Source: Oryzomonas japonica (GTDB lineage: Bacteria > Desulfobacterota > Desulfuromonadia > Geobacterales > Pseudopelobacteraceae). Taken from it: a stretch of DNA of 64,000 nt. This document shows positions 34,786 through 43,343 of this stretch, in pieces. Both the position numbers and the translations under genes were made by a program. The DNA lies in the NCBI RefSeq assembly GCF_008802365.1, contig NZ_VZQZ01000008.1:86594-150593 (forward strand), read 5' to 3'. How positions within the stretch are numbered: position 1 is the stretch's first letter; the number at the start of each line of letters is the position of its first letter. The notes below the pieces were generated by a model. It did no database searches. It had not been told where the DNA came from and was given only the letters and a program-made list of their open reading frames with translations.

Positions 34786-34873
34786 TCGGCTTCGAAACCT
34801 CCCGATATGCGTGCCGTGCCGGGATTGAGCGGCCATTGCGCGGTGGCGTCGGGAAAGCTGTATACATTTTAAC

Positions 34874-34902
34874 TTGACTAAACATTCTCGCAATAGTAAA
34901 AT
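34874..34902 (+). promoter_or_regulatory. Sigma-70 promoter of acetate CoA-transferase
   Basis: TTGACT, 17 bases, TAAAAT. A perfect TGTATACA palindrome (34859-34866) sits just upstream of the -35 and shares twelve bases (GTATACATTTTA) with the region before the cytochrome gene at 45076, so a common regulator is possible. Confidence 0.7.
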
Positions 34903-35046
34903 CCAGTTCTACTCAGACTAACACTGCTGTTTTTGCTGCAATTGCCTATAATCATTATTTTAATAAGATTACCGCATGACGTTGGTAGTGGTATTTTTTC
35001 AGAACGCTATGGGGCTGTAGACACTAAATGCAAACAGGAGGTAAAA

Positions 35047-36642
35047 ATGTCCGAGTACGGTACTTTACAAGATCGCGTGCGTCACAAGTCGCTTCTGAGC
35101 AAGGTTATGACGGCCGAAGAGACCATTCAGTTCTTCAAGCCGGGCATGAACCTGGGGTGGTCCGGTTTTACCCCCGCAGGCTACCCGAAGGTGGTTCCCA
35201 TTGCCGTGGCCGACCATGTGGAAAAGAACAATCTTCAGGGAAAATGGAAATTCAACCTGTTCATCGGCGCCTCAGTAGGGGCTGAAACCGAGGACCGCTG
35301 GGCTTCCCTCGACATGATCGACCGCCGCTGGCCGTATCAGACCGGCAAGAACATCGCCGCCGGCATCAACGAGGGGCGCATCCGCATGGGGGACAAACAC
35401 CTCTCCCTGTTCGCCCAGGACTTGGGGTATGGCTTCTACACCAAGGACACCGAAAGCGGCAGACTCGACCTGGCCATCATCGAGGTCTCGGCCATCACCG
35501 AGGACGGCAGCCTGGTTCCCACTTCCTCCTGTGGCGTCATCCCGGAGATCCTGATGATCTGCGACAAGATCATCATTGAGGTCAACACCGGCGAGCCGTC
35601 ATTCGAAGGGATCCACGACCTGGTTTCCTGCGGCACCCCCCCGAACCGCCAAGTGCTGAACATCACCAAGGCCGGCTCCCGTATCGGCTCCACCTCGATC
35701 CCCTGCGATCCGAAGAAGGTCGTGGCCGTGGTGGAATCAAAGCTCCGCGACCAGGGGCGCGCCTTTGCCGAGCAGGACGATACCTCCGAGGCCATCGCCA
35801 ACCACATCATCGATTTCTTCACCCAAGAGGTCAAGATGGGGCGCCTGCCGGACAACCTGCTGCCGATCCAGTCGGGTGTCGGTTCCATCGCCAACGCCGT
35901 AATCGGCGGCTTGGCCAAGGGGCCCTTCTATAACCTGTCCGTCTATACCGAGGTACTCCAGGACACCATGCTCGACCTGTTCGATTCGGGCAAGCTGGAC
36001 CACGCCTCCTCCTGTTCGCTCTCCCTCTCGGCAACACCCGGTTTCCCGAAGTTCTTCGAGAACATGGACAAGTATTTCGACAAGATCACCCTGCGGCCGC
36101 TCTCCATCTCCAACGCACCGGAGCCGATCCGGCGCCTGGGGGTCATCGCCATGAACACCCCGGTGGAGATCGACATCTATGCCCATGCCAACTCGACCCT
36201 GGTCGGCGGTACCCGCATGATCAACGGCCTGGGCGGCTCCGGCGACTTCCTGCGCAACGGCTTCCTCAAGATGATGCATACCCCGTCGAGCCGTCCGAGC
36301 AAGACCGACCCGACCGGCATTTCCTGCGTGGTGCCGCATTGCTCCCACATCGACCATACGGAGCATGACCTGGACTGCGTGGTTACCGAACAGGGGCTGG
36401 CCGACCTGCGCGGTCTCTGCCCGCGGGACCGGGCCAAAGTCATCATCGACAAGTGCGCCCATCCGGATTACAAGCCGATCCTCACCGAGTACTTCGAAAT
36501 GGCCAAGGCCGACTGTCTCAGGCGCAAAGTCGGGCATGAACCCCAGTTGTGGGATCGCGCCTTCAAGATGCATCTCAATCTGGAGAAGAACGGCACCATG
36601 AAAATCAAAAACTGGGACATGAAGGTCGATCTCTGCGAATAG
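35047..36642 (+). CDS. Acetyl-CoA hydrolase/transferase (succinyl-CoA:acetate type)
   Basis: The 531-residue enzyme moves CoA between acetate and succinyl-CoA, activating acetate while completing the citric acid cycle, the route used by Geobacter. The oxyanion and substrate-binding region GVGSIANAV is present, and the catalytic Glu, which becomes a glutamyl-CoA thioester, is E302 in YTEVLQD. The length and the EQGLADLRGLCPRDRA block match the family. The start is ATG 35047, after AGGAGGT. It has a strong promoter and a strong terminator, so it is a one-gene unit. It links acetate supply to the cytochromes encoded nearby. Confidence 0.95.
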   Translation: MSEYGTLQDRVRHKSLLSKVMTAEETIQFFKPGMNLGWSGFTPAGYPKVVPIAVADHVEKNNLQGKWKFNLFIGASVGAETEDRWASLDMIDRRWPYQTGKNIAAGINEGRIRMGDKHLSLFAQDLGYGFYTKDTESGRLDLAIIEVSAITEDGSLVPTSSCGVIPEILMICDKIIIEVNTGEPSFEGIHDLVSCGTPPNRQVLNITKAGSRIGSTSIPCDPKKVVAVVESKLRDQGRAFAEQDDTSEAIANHIIDFFTQEVKMGRLPDNLLPIQSGVGSIANAVIGGLAKGPFYNLSVYTEVLQDTMLDLFDSGKLDHASSCSLSLSATPGFPKFFENMDKYFDKITLRPLSISNAPEPIRRLGVIAMNTPVEIDIYAHANSTLVGGTRMINGLGGSGDFLRNGFLKMMHTPSSRPSKTDPTGISCVVPHCSHIDHTEHDLDCVVTEQGLADLRGLCPRDRAKVIIDKCAHPDYKPILTEYFEMAKADCLRRKVGHEPQLWDRAFKMHLNLEKNGTMKIKNWDMKVDLCE

Positions 36643-36666
36643 CAGCGACTCCATTCCCGTAAACGA

Positions 36667-36695
36667 CCCCGCCGGCACCGCCGGCGGGGTTTTTT
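36667..36695 (+). terminator. Intrinsic terminator of CoA-transferase
   Basis: CCCCGCCGGC and GCCGGCGGGG pair perfectly around a 3-base loop, followed by six T residues. Confidence 0.95.
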
Positions 36696-36718
36696 CATGT
36701 TTCCCGGCTATTTGCTGC

Positions 36719-36747
36719 TTGAACTTGTCACGCAGTTATGCTTTAAA
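36719..36747 (+). promoter_or_regulatory. Sigma-70 promoter of DUF4388 gene
   Basis: TTGAAC, 17 bases, TTTAAA with TGC just before. The TTATGCTTTAA string is identical to that in the folK promoter. Confidence 0.5.
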
Positions 36748-36806
36748 TAACCAGATTTACCTGCCTGGCACCACTATGAAACAATTTCACTCCCGGGGCG
36801 GTAGCG

Positions 36807-37511
36807 ATGGCTGATACGATAAACGGTTTCCAGGGCTCCGTGGCGGGTCTTTCCCTCACGGACGTCATCCAGCTCAAGGGGTACAACAAGTACACCGGCT
36901 GCATCACGGTCGAATATGGCGAGCAAAAAGGGGCCATCTATTTCGCAGACGGCGAGATCATCCATGCCGAATTGGGTGCGGAGACCGGCGAAGAGGCCAT
37001 CTACCGGATCATCAAATGGCCCGGCGGTACCTTCAACATCCGCCCCGAAATGACCTCCAACGTCTGCACGATCCACTACCGCACCGATTTTCTGCTTCTC
37101 GAGGCCCTGCGCCGCATGGATGAAGAAAACGCCGGAGCGCCCGAATCGAACGGCGAACCTGCGCCGGCCGTGGCGCCGCGGCGGACCATGAGCAAGGTCG
37201 CGGCGCGGCTCCAGGACATTGAGGCGGTGACCTACGCGGTGTTGCTGGATAAAGAGGGCAACCCGCTCCAGGACAACAGCATCGAAGCCGTGGCCCTGGC
37301 CGCCAAGGGGCTCTTTCTGGCCACCGCCGGCAACCGCTTCGGCGAACTCATGGGGCTAGGAGAGATCAAGGCATCGGCCGTCCAGACGAAACAATATCAC
37401 CTGCTGATGTACGATTCCAAGCAACACTATCTCAGCATCGCCGTCAAACCGGAAGCCAACCTGGACAGTGTGGAGAGAGAAATCAAAGCGGTATTGATCC
37501 CCGGCAAGTAG
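36807..37511 (+). CDS. DUF4388 (PATAN-like) plus roadblock-like protein
   Basis: The 234-residue protein has an N-terminal DUF4388/PATAN domain (residues 5-105; GSVAGLSLTDVIQLKG, GAIYFADGEIIHAELG). After a Pro/Ala-rich linker comes a second alpha/beta domain (about 132-234) that resembles roadblock/LC7 proteins. Such proteins join small-GTPase or gliding and polarity signalling in Geobacter and Myxococcus. The next gene is also roadblock-like, and the spacing of 12 bases indicates one operon. No MglA-like GTPase is encoded nearby. Confidence 0.85.
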   Translation: MADTINGFQGSVAGLSLTDVIQLKGYNKYTGCITVEYGEQKGAIYFADGEIIHAELGAETGEEAIYRIIKWPGGTFNIRPEMTSNVCTIHYRTDFLLLEALRRMDEENAGAPESNGEPAPAVAPRRTMSKVAARLQDIEAVTYAVLLDKEGNPLQDNSIEAVALAAKGLFLATAGNRFGELMGLGEIKASAVQTKQYHLLMYDSKQHYLSIAVKPEANLDSVEREIKAVLIPGK

Positions 37512-37523
37512 GAGATTGGCATC

Positions 37524-38219
37524 ATGCAGGAAATTTTGCAGTATATTAACAGCGTCGAAGGTGTTATCGGCAGCGCCGTCTTCAGCAACGGGGGCGAGGT
37601 CCTTGCACACGCTTTTCCCTCATTGATCGATGCCGCCTCCCTCAAAAAGGCCGGAGCCTTGGCGTTGGAGTGCACCTACGGACTACAGGTCGAGCAGACC
37701 CTCGATATCATTGACCTGCGCTACGCCGATGGCCGCATACTGGTGAAGGGCTTCCCCGGTGCCATGCTCTGCCTTTTGTGCGCCAAGAATATCAATCTCC
37801 AGGTTCTGTTCATCACCCTCAACCTTGCTGCCAAGAAACTGGAATCGCTCCTGCCGGAGCAGAAGGAGTCCGGGGCGCCGGGACGGCAGAACGGGATTCC
37901 GGCCGATCAGGGCGCCGCTGCCGATATCCTCAAGCTGCGCGTCAGCCACCTTGCAAACAGGGAGGCCAGCAGCAGTTTCGATTCGTTCGGCATGATCGCC
38001 ATCAGTCAGCCTACCTCCAAATATATCGGCGACTTCTACAAGGCATCGTTCAAGAAGCTGAAGCTGGTCAATGAGGCTGCGGGCACAAGCGGGACCTTCC
38101 CGGTCATGGTCATGAACGACATGGGCCAACAGTACGACGGTACGATCATCGTCGGGCCGGGCATCGAAAAGAAGCTTAAGGTGGGGGAAGGGGATCAGGT
38201 TGAGGTGGCGCTCGGCTGA
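37524..38219 (+). CDS. Roadblock/LC7-domain protein
   Basis: The 231-residue protein has an N-terminal roadblock/LC7 domain (residues 1-110; INSVEGVIGSAVFSNGGEVLAHAFP). A C-terminal stretch follows whose MNDMGQQYDGTIIVGPGIEKKL forms a short beta-rich unit. Roadblock proteins bind and regulate Ras-like GTPases. The gene follows the DUF4388 gene by 12 bases, and a terminator lies 28 bases after the stop, so these two make an operon. The partner GTPase must be elsewhere. Confidence 0.85.
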   Translation: MQEILQYINSVEGVIGSAVFSNGGEVLAHAFPSLIDAASLKKAGALALECTYGLQVEQTLDIIDLRYADGRILVKGFPGAMLCLLCAKNINLQVLFITLNLAAKKLESLLPEQKESGAPGRQNGIPADQGAAADILKLRVSHLANREASSSFDSFGMIAISQPTSKYIGDFYKASFKKLKLVNEAAGTSGTFPVMVMNDMGQQYDGTIIVGPGIEKKLKVGEGDQVEVALG

Positions 38220-38247
38220 CGGTCGCCGGACAGCGCTGAAACGGTAA

Positions 38248-38276
38248 GGGGGGCGGGATTTCGCCTCCCTTTTTTT
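38248..38276 (+). terminator. Intrinsic terminator of roadblock operon
   Basis: GGGGGGCG (38248-38255) pairs with CGCCTCCC (38262-38269), with one G-T pair, around GGATTT; a run of seven T residues follows. Confidence 0.85.
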
Positions 38277-38378
38277 GTCCGCGGGGGGCTCGAAGGGCGT
38301 ACTGCCGCCAGACGGCTGAATGGGGTGCGGCATATCGGTTGCAATTGCCGTCGCCGCGGGGGCGCAGGCGGGCGGAGG

Positions 38379-39278
38379 TTACCCGGGGCTCTTTGCTTTG
38401 GGATGGGCCTTGTCGTAGACCTCCATCAGGCGGTCGATGCCGACGTGGGTATATTTTTGGGTGGTGGAGAGGGAGGCGTGGCCCAAAAGTTCCTGGATCG
38501 CCCTGAGGTCGGCTCCCCCCTCAAGCATGTGGGTGGCGAAGGTGTGCCGCAGGGTGTGGGGCGAGATGTGTTTGAAGGCGGCCACGCGCAGAACGTGGGT
38601 ATCGACGATGCGCGTCACGCTGCGGCGGTTGATGCGTTGGCCGCGGGTGTTGAGGAAGAGCGCTCCGCTTCCGGCCAGTTCCCCGCGCTGGGCCAGATAC
38701 TCCCGGATGGCCTGAATGGCGCGGCTCCCCACCGGCACGATACGCTCCTTGCCCCCTTTGCCCATCACCCGTACCATGCCGCCGGACAGGTCGAGATCGC
38801 CGATGTCCAGGCCGGTCAGCTCGGAAACGCGCAACCCGCTGGAATAGAGCAGTTCCAGGATGGCCCGGTCCCGGAGGACGTACTTCTCGTCTGCCGTGGG
38901 GGCTTCCATCAGGGCGGTGGCCTGGTCGATATCCAGATGAAACGGCAGGCGTTGTTCCCGCTTGGGCGTGGCGGTCAATTCGGCCGGATTCTTGTCGATC
39001 TCCCCCCGACGCAGCAGGAAGCGGAAAAAGGTCCGCACGGCGGCCAGCTTCCGGCCGATGGAACTCTTCTTGGCCGTTTTGCCGAGCAGGGCCAGGTAGC
39101 GCCGCAGCAACAGATGGTCCACCTCCCCGGCGGAGACGTCATCGCCCCGTTCCTTGGCCGCAAAGGCCGCCAACTGTTCCAGATCGCGGCGATAGGCGGC
39201 CAGGGTATGGGGCGAAACGTTGCGCTCCGTTTCCAGGTAGGCGCAGAAGGCGCTTATTTGTTCGGCAAGACGTCCCAT
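38379..39278 (-). CDS. xerC: Tyrosine recombinase XerC
   Basis: XerC resolves chromosome dimers at dif with XerD. The 299-residue protein has the core-binding N-terminal domain and the catalytic residues R150, a Lys in GKGGK (174/177), H241 and R244 in HTLRH, H267 in LGHASLSTT and nucleophile Y276. The C-terminal [10 protein letters not shown] tail is typical of XerC rather than XerD. There is no mobile-element context (no excisionase, no att repeats), so it is the housekeeping enzyme. The lipoprotein and MTHFR fusion genes lie upstream on the same strand, 33 bases away. Confidence 0.92.
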   Translation of the reverse strand: MGRLAEQISAFCAYLETERNVSPHTLAAYRRDLEQLAAFAAKERGDDVSAGEVDHLLLRRYLALLGKTAKKSSIGRKLAAVRTFFRFLLRRGEIDKNPAELTATPKREQRLPFHLDIDQATALMEAPTADEKYVLRDRAILELLYSSGLRVSELTGLDIGDLDLSGGMVRVMGKGGKERIVPVGSRAIQAIREYLAQRGELAGSGALFLNTRGQRINRRSVTRIVDTHVLRVAAFKHISPHTLRHTFATHMLEGGADLRAIQELLGHASLSTTQKYTHVGIDRLMEVYDKAHPKAKSPG

Positions 39279-39311
39279 GGCATCCCCGGGTACAACAGCG
39301 AAAATCGTCTC

Positions 39312-39734
39312 TCACTCAAAAGGCGGCAGGCCGCTCTTCACCTTCCAGCTCTTCTGCTCGTTGAGATCGCGGTAGACCCAATCCTGCCGGTAACTCTGGG
39401 TCTTGATGCGGTTGGAGGGGAGGATGTAGTAGTCGAACTCGGCCATGACCTCGCCGGTCCCCTTGTCCGGGAGGCATTCGGAGGTCAGGATGCGGAAATC
39501 GGTGATGGTGACGTCCCGTTTTTTGATGTCGGCGGCGGCTTTTATGAACTCGTCACGTTGCTCCGGCACCATGTAGATCATACCGGCCCCCTCGATCTCA
39601 TGCCAGCGCAGCATCTTGTTGTACGCCTTCATGCTTTTTTCGAACTCCTCGCGGATGGTCGAGTTCGGTACGCTGCAGGCCGTTATCATCAGGCAGCACA
39701 ACAGAAGAAGCCCCGCCTTGAACATTTGTGTCAT
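39312..39734 (-). CDS. Small predicted lipoprotein
   Basis: The 140-residue protein has a lipoprotein signal (lipobox ITAC near residue 20). A helical stretch follows (REEFEKSMKAYNKMLRW), then a beta-rich part ending in DWVYRDLNEQKSWKVKSGLPPFE. No family is recognised. A second ATG nine bases in could be the true start. Its start overlaps the stop of the upstream methyltransferase/MTHFR gene by four bases (ATGA), so the two are coupled. It is probably located in the envelope. Confidence 0.75.
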   Translation of the reverse strand: MTQMFKAGLLLLCCLMITACSVPNSTIREEFEKSMKAYNKMLRWHEIEGAGMIYMVPEQRDEFIKAAADIKKRDVTITDFRILTSECLPDKGTGEVMAEFDYYILPSNRIKTQSYRQDWVYRDLNEQKSWKVKSGLPPFE

Positions 39735-41563
39735 CTCTGTTCCCTTTCCCGTGCGTGAATGTAATCGATCAACTCCAGGGCCAGTTCACATTTTCCGAAG
39801 GGTGGGATCAGGTAATAACCTCCGGCGGCGGTGAAGGTGGCGTCGATGAACTCCTTGGCAATGGCCAGCCCTTCCCGTGCGCCGGCCTCCTTCTCCAACC
39901 CTTTCATGCGGGCGCGGATCGCGTCCGGGACGGTGATGCCCGGCACCTCGTTGTGGAGGTACTCGGCATTGCGTTCGCTGACTAGGGGCATGATCCCCGG
40001 CAAGAGCGGGATGCCGCAATCCCGGGTCTGTTCGAGCGCTTCCAGGAACAGGGCCGGGTCATAGACCGGCTGGGTCTGGGCAAAGCGGGCGCCGTTGGCC
40101 ACCTTCTTGCGCAGCCGTTCGGCCTGAACCGCCATATTCTTCGTATTGGGATTGAACGCCGCCCCGATGGTGAAACCGGTCCCGCTGCCGATGGGGTTGC
40201 CGATGGCGTTCACGCCGTGGTTCATGTCGGAGAGCAGCTTGATCAGGGTAAAGGAGTGCAGGTCGAAGACCGAGGTTGCCCCGGCATGGTCCCCCATGGC
40301 GGCCGGATCCCCGGTTACCGCCAGGATCGTGTGCAGCCCCAGCAGACTGGCGCCCATCAGGTCGGACTGCATGCCGATCAGGTTGCGGTCCCGGCCGGTG
40401 ATGTGGATGATGACCTCGACGCCGACCTCGCGCTGAATGGTGCTCCCCAGGGCGATGTTCCCCATGCGGGGGCGGGCCAGCGGGTTTTCGGCCAGGTTGA
40501 TGGCATCGACCCCGGCCTCCTTCAGGCGCCGGCTGCTCTCGATGATCCGGCGGCAGTCCATCCCCTTGGGCGGGTCGAGTTCAACGGTGATGACCTTGCG
40601 GCTTCCCCATGGGGCCAGAAACGAAGCCCTGTCGGGCCGGGAGCCGGCCTGCGCCCCTGCCGCGGCACGGGATGCCACGGGGTGGCGCGGGGCGGGCCGC
40701 TTCCCCGCCAGGGTGCGGGCGAGGGCGGCGATGTGTTCCGGCGTGGTCCCGCAGCAACCGCCGATCAGGTTGGCCCCGGTGGCGGCCAGCTCGTCCGCCA
40801 TGGCGGCGAAATAGTCGGGGGTGGCGCGGTAGATGTAGCGCCCTTCGTGGTACTCGGGGAAGCCGCTGTTGGCATAGGCGGAGATCGGCTTGGCGGTCAG
40901 GGCGGCCAGGCGGCGTACCACCTTGACCAGTTCCAGGGGGCCGGCGCCGCAGTTGGCACCCAGCATATCGGCCCCGGCCGCCTCCACGGCGGCGCAGAAC
41001 GCCTCCACCGTCGTGCCGTCGCCACTGCGTCCCCCCTCCAGAAAGGCCATGGAGGCGCAGACCGGCAGGCCGGTTTCCCGGGCCGCCCGTACCGCGGCGA
41101 CCAACTGCTCCAGGGAGCCAAAGGTCTCCAGCAGGAGCAGGTCCACACCACCCTCGGCCAAGGCGGTGCACTGCGCCCGGAAGTGCCCTTCCATGGCGTC
41201 GGGGGTCAACTCCCGCTCTTCGCCCTTCATGCGCACCAGGGGGCCCACCGAACCGGCCACCAGTATGCCGCCACCACCGGCCGCCTCGCGGGCGATACGC
41301 GCGCCGGCACGGTTGATCTCGCCAACCTTGTGGCCCAGTCCGATGGCCGCCAGCTTGGTATAGTTGGCGCCGAAGGTATTGGTTTCGATCACCTGCGCCC
41401 CGGCGGCGGCGTACTCGCGGGCCAGATCCAGGACCAGGGCCGGGCGTACCAGATTCAAGTGCTCGAAGTTGCTGTCGAGCCCGATCCCCCTGGCGTAGAG
41501 CATGGTGCCAACGGCCCCGTCTCCGGTAAGGATTTCTGTGGTGAGTTTGTCGAGTAGAGTCAT
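39731..41563 (-). CDS. Bifunctional homocysteine S-methyltransferase / 5,10-methylene-THF reductase
   Basis: The 610-residue fusion has an N-terminal homocysteine methyltransferase domain (about 1-290) with zinc ligands C205 (GANCGAG) and C270-C271 (GGCCGTTPE). A C-terminal MTHFR barrel follows (about 325-610), with VTGDPAAMGDH and FAQTQPVYDP. It would make 5-methyl-THF and use a methyl donor for methionine synthesis. The lack of cobalamin domains means it is not full MetH; the family is widespread in deltaproteobacteria and Clostridia. It heads a minus-strand run with the small lipoprotein and xerC. Confidence 0.93.
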   Translation of the reverse strand: MTLLDKLTTEILTGDGAVGTMLYARGIGLDSNFEHLNLVRPALVLDLAREYAAAGAQVIETNTFGANYTKLAAIGLGHKVGEINRAGARIAREAAGGGGILVAGSVGPLVRMKGEERELTPDAMEGHFRAQCTALAEGGVDLLLLETFGSLEQLVAAVRAARETGLPVCASMAFLEGGRSGDGTTVEAFCAAVEAAGADMLGANCGAGPLELVKVVRRLAALTAKPISAYANSGFPEYHEGRYIYRATPDYFAAMADELAATGANLIGGCCGTTPEHIAALARTLAGKRPAPRHPVASRAAAGAQAGSRPDRASFLAPWGSRKVITVELDPPKGMDCRRIIESSRRLKEAGVDAINLAENPLARPRMGNIALGSTIQREVGVEVIIHITGRDRNLIGMQSDLMGASLLGLHTILAVTGDPAAMGDHAGATSVFDLHSFTLIKLLSDMNHGVNAIGNPIGSGTGFTIGAAFNPNTKNMAVQAERLRKKVANGARFAQTQPVYDPALFLEALEQTRDCGIPLLPGIMPLVSERNAEYLHNEVPGITVPDAIRARMKGLEKEAGAREGLAIAKEFIDATFTAAGGYYLIPPFGKCELALELIDYIHAREREQR

Positions 41564-41669
41564 TGGGTAACCACGTTCTTAGGCTTTGGCGTATCTGCTG
41601 TTGCCCGAATCCCCGAGATGGGGTATATAGGATGCTCTCCTATTTCTGCTCCAGGATGGAATACTTACG

Positions 41670-42278
41670 ATGCATGCTCTCATTCAATGGCTCCTCCACA
41701 CCATCGGCACCATGGGCTACCCCGGCATCTTTCTGTTGATGCTCATGGAGAGTTCGGTGATCCCGGTGCCGAGTGAGCTGGTCATGCCGCCGGCCGGTTA
41801 CCTGGCCTTTCAAGGAAAGATGAATCTGGTCGCCGTTATTTTGTGCGGCACCCTGGGAAGCCTTGTGGGGGCCTATGCCAACTATTTCGCCTCCCGCTAC
41901 CTGGGGAGGCCGCTGATCATCAGGTATGGCAAATACGTCCTGATCCCGCCGGAGAAGTTTGAACGGGTGGAGCGATTCTTCCTCCAGCATGGCGAGATAT
42001 CGACCTTCATCGGTCGGCTGCTGCCGGTGGTCAGGCATCTCATTTCCATCCCGGCCGGCCTGTCCGGCATGGGGCACCTCCGGTTTTCGCTCTACACCCT
42101 GGCCGGCGCCGGTCTCTGGTGCAGCATCCTGGCCGTCATCGGCTATGCCATCGGCGAGAACCAACAGTTGATCATGCAGTACTCCCACAGGGCCCTTGCC
42201 TGGGTCATTGGGTTCAGCAGTATTCTGATTGCCGTCTACGTATGGCGCTATCGCCGGCGCAACGGTATTAAAGCGTAA
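41670..42278 (+). CDS. DedA-family membrane protein
   Basis: The 202-residue membrane protein has the DedA (SNARE-associated) layout: E27 in MESSVIPVPSE, the GTLGSLVGAYANYFASRYLG re-entrant region, and the GRLLPVVRHLISIPAG motif with its conserved Arg. The family contains undecaprenyl-phosphate and lipid flippases at the inner membrane. It is divergent from the MTHFR fusion gene. The gap after it holds an imperfect inverted repeat before pgeF. Confidence 0.93.
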   Translation: MHALIQWLLHTIGTMGYPGIFLLMLMESSVIPVPSELVMPPAGYLAFQGKMNLVAVILCGTLGSLVGAYANYFASRYLGRPLIIRYGKYVLIPPEKFERVERFFLQHGEISTFIGRLLPVVRHLISIPAGLSGMGHLRFSLYTLAGAGLWCSILAVIGYAIGENQQLIMQYSHRALAWVIGFSSILIAVYVWRYRRRNGIKA

Positions 42279-42311
42279 AGCCGGCGAGAAGGCAAAATAA
42301 AAAACGAAAAT

Positions 42312-42368
42312 CGTGAAACGTGAATAGTGGAGGGGTAACCCGCTCATTATTCACCGTTCACCATTCAC
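42312..42368. repeat. Imperfect inverted repeat (REP-like)
   Basis: CGTGAAACGTGAATAGTG (42312-42329) is nearly complementary to CATTATTCACCGTTCAC and the following CATTCAC (42345-42368). It lies between the DedA and pgeF genes and ends 11 bases before the pgeF start. This type of repeat is common in intergenic DNA of related organisms as I recall. Confidence 0.55.
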
Positions 42369-42379
42369 AGGGGTTATTC

Positions 42380-43180
42380 ATGCAGATCAAGCGCACGGGG
42401 CGCATCCACTACGTTGCCGTCGATTTCGCCGGTTCGCCCGGATCGGTTCAGGGCTTTACCACCCGCCACGAAGGGGTGTCCCGTCCCCCCTACAACTCGC
42501 TCAACCTGGGGTTGAACACCCAGGATCAGGCCTTTAACGTTGAAGGCAACCGCAGCATCCTGACCCGCGCGTTCGACGTCAACCAGGAGGCCCTGGTCAG
42601 CGTGCGGCAGGTGCATGGCAACGACATCCTGGTAATCGACGAGCCCAACGAGGACTACAGCCACTTCTCCAGCGTGGAGAGCGACGCCATCATAACCAAC
42701 CAGCCCGGTGTCATGATCGGCATCTGCGTGGCCGACTGCGTGCCGATCCTCCTCTGCGACCCCCGCAACAAGGTGGTCGCTGCGGTCCATGCGGGCTGGC
42801 AGGGAACCGCGGCCAAGTTGGTTGCCAAAACAGTGGCCGGAATGGGCTCGCTCTTCGGCAGCGACCCCAGCGAGCTACAGGCCGCCATCGGTCCCAGCAT
42901 CGGGAAGTGCTGCTATGAGGTGGATGCCCCGGTCAGGCAGTCCTTTCTCCAGAGCGGGATGCCCTGGGATTCCTTCGCCGAGGCCCGTGGCGAGGGCAAG
43001 TGGCGCCTCGATATGGCCGCCGCCAACCGGGACCTGCTCCTGTCCGCCGGCGTGCCGGCCGCCGGGATACAGGTCTCCGATATGTGCGTCTGCTGCCGGA
43101 AGGACCTGTTCTTCTCCTACCGCAGGGATAGCGGGGATACGGGCAGGCAGATGGGCTTTATCATGCTCACGGCGCCATAA
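42380..43180 (+). CDS. pgeF: Multicopper-oxidase-fold purine nucleoside phosphorylase (YfiH/PgeF)
   Basis: The 266-residue laccase-domain protein has the zinc/copper ligands H79 (RQVHGND), C120 (VADCVPILLCDP) and H137 (HAGWQGT), and then GPSIGKCCYEV. Family members phosphorolyse purine nucleosides or correct peptidoglycan-editing errors. The start is ATG 42380, with AGGGG upstream; a longer frame from 42320 lies in the repeat and was rejected. It is probably cytosolic. Confidence 0.92.
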   Translation: MQIKRTGRIHYVAVDFAGSPGSVQGFTTRHEGVSRPPYNSLNLGLNTQDQAFNVEGNRSILTRAFDVNQEALVSVRQVHGNDILVIDEPNEDYSHFSSVESDAIITNQPGVMIGICVADCVPILLCDPRNKVVAAVHAGWQGTAAKLVAKTVAGMGSLFGSDPSELQAAIGPSIGKCCYEVDAPVRQSFLQSGMPWDSFAEARGEGKWRLDMAAANRDLLLSAGVPAAGIQVSDMCVCCRKDLFFSYRRDSGDTGRQMGFIMLTAP

Positions 43181-43343
43181 CCGGGCGCGGGCCCGTGCCT
43201 CTCTGAAAAACCAGTGACAGAGTGACACCTCAGCACCGTCGTTTTGGACTCGCCGTCTTTGTTATCATCCGCATTCTGCCATCGTGCCCGTAAAGCTCCC
43301 GTCGCTGGGCGATTCCCGGATACCATGGGTTAAGAGGTGAGAG

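Noticed and set aside
38379-39278. Tyrosine recombinase considered as a mobile-element integrase
   Set aside because: Length, C-terminal tail and housekeeping neighbours fit chromosomal XerC; no att repeats, excisionase or phage genes are present.
38325-39758. 477-codon plus-strand frame across xerC and the small lipoprotein gene
   Set aside because: It spans two real minus-strand genes and shows no motif of its own.
40217-41557. 446-codon plus-strand frame opposite the methyltransferase/MTHFR fusion
   Set aside because: Antisense shadow; zinc ligands and MTHFR motifs are on the other strand.
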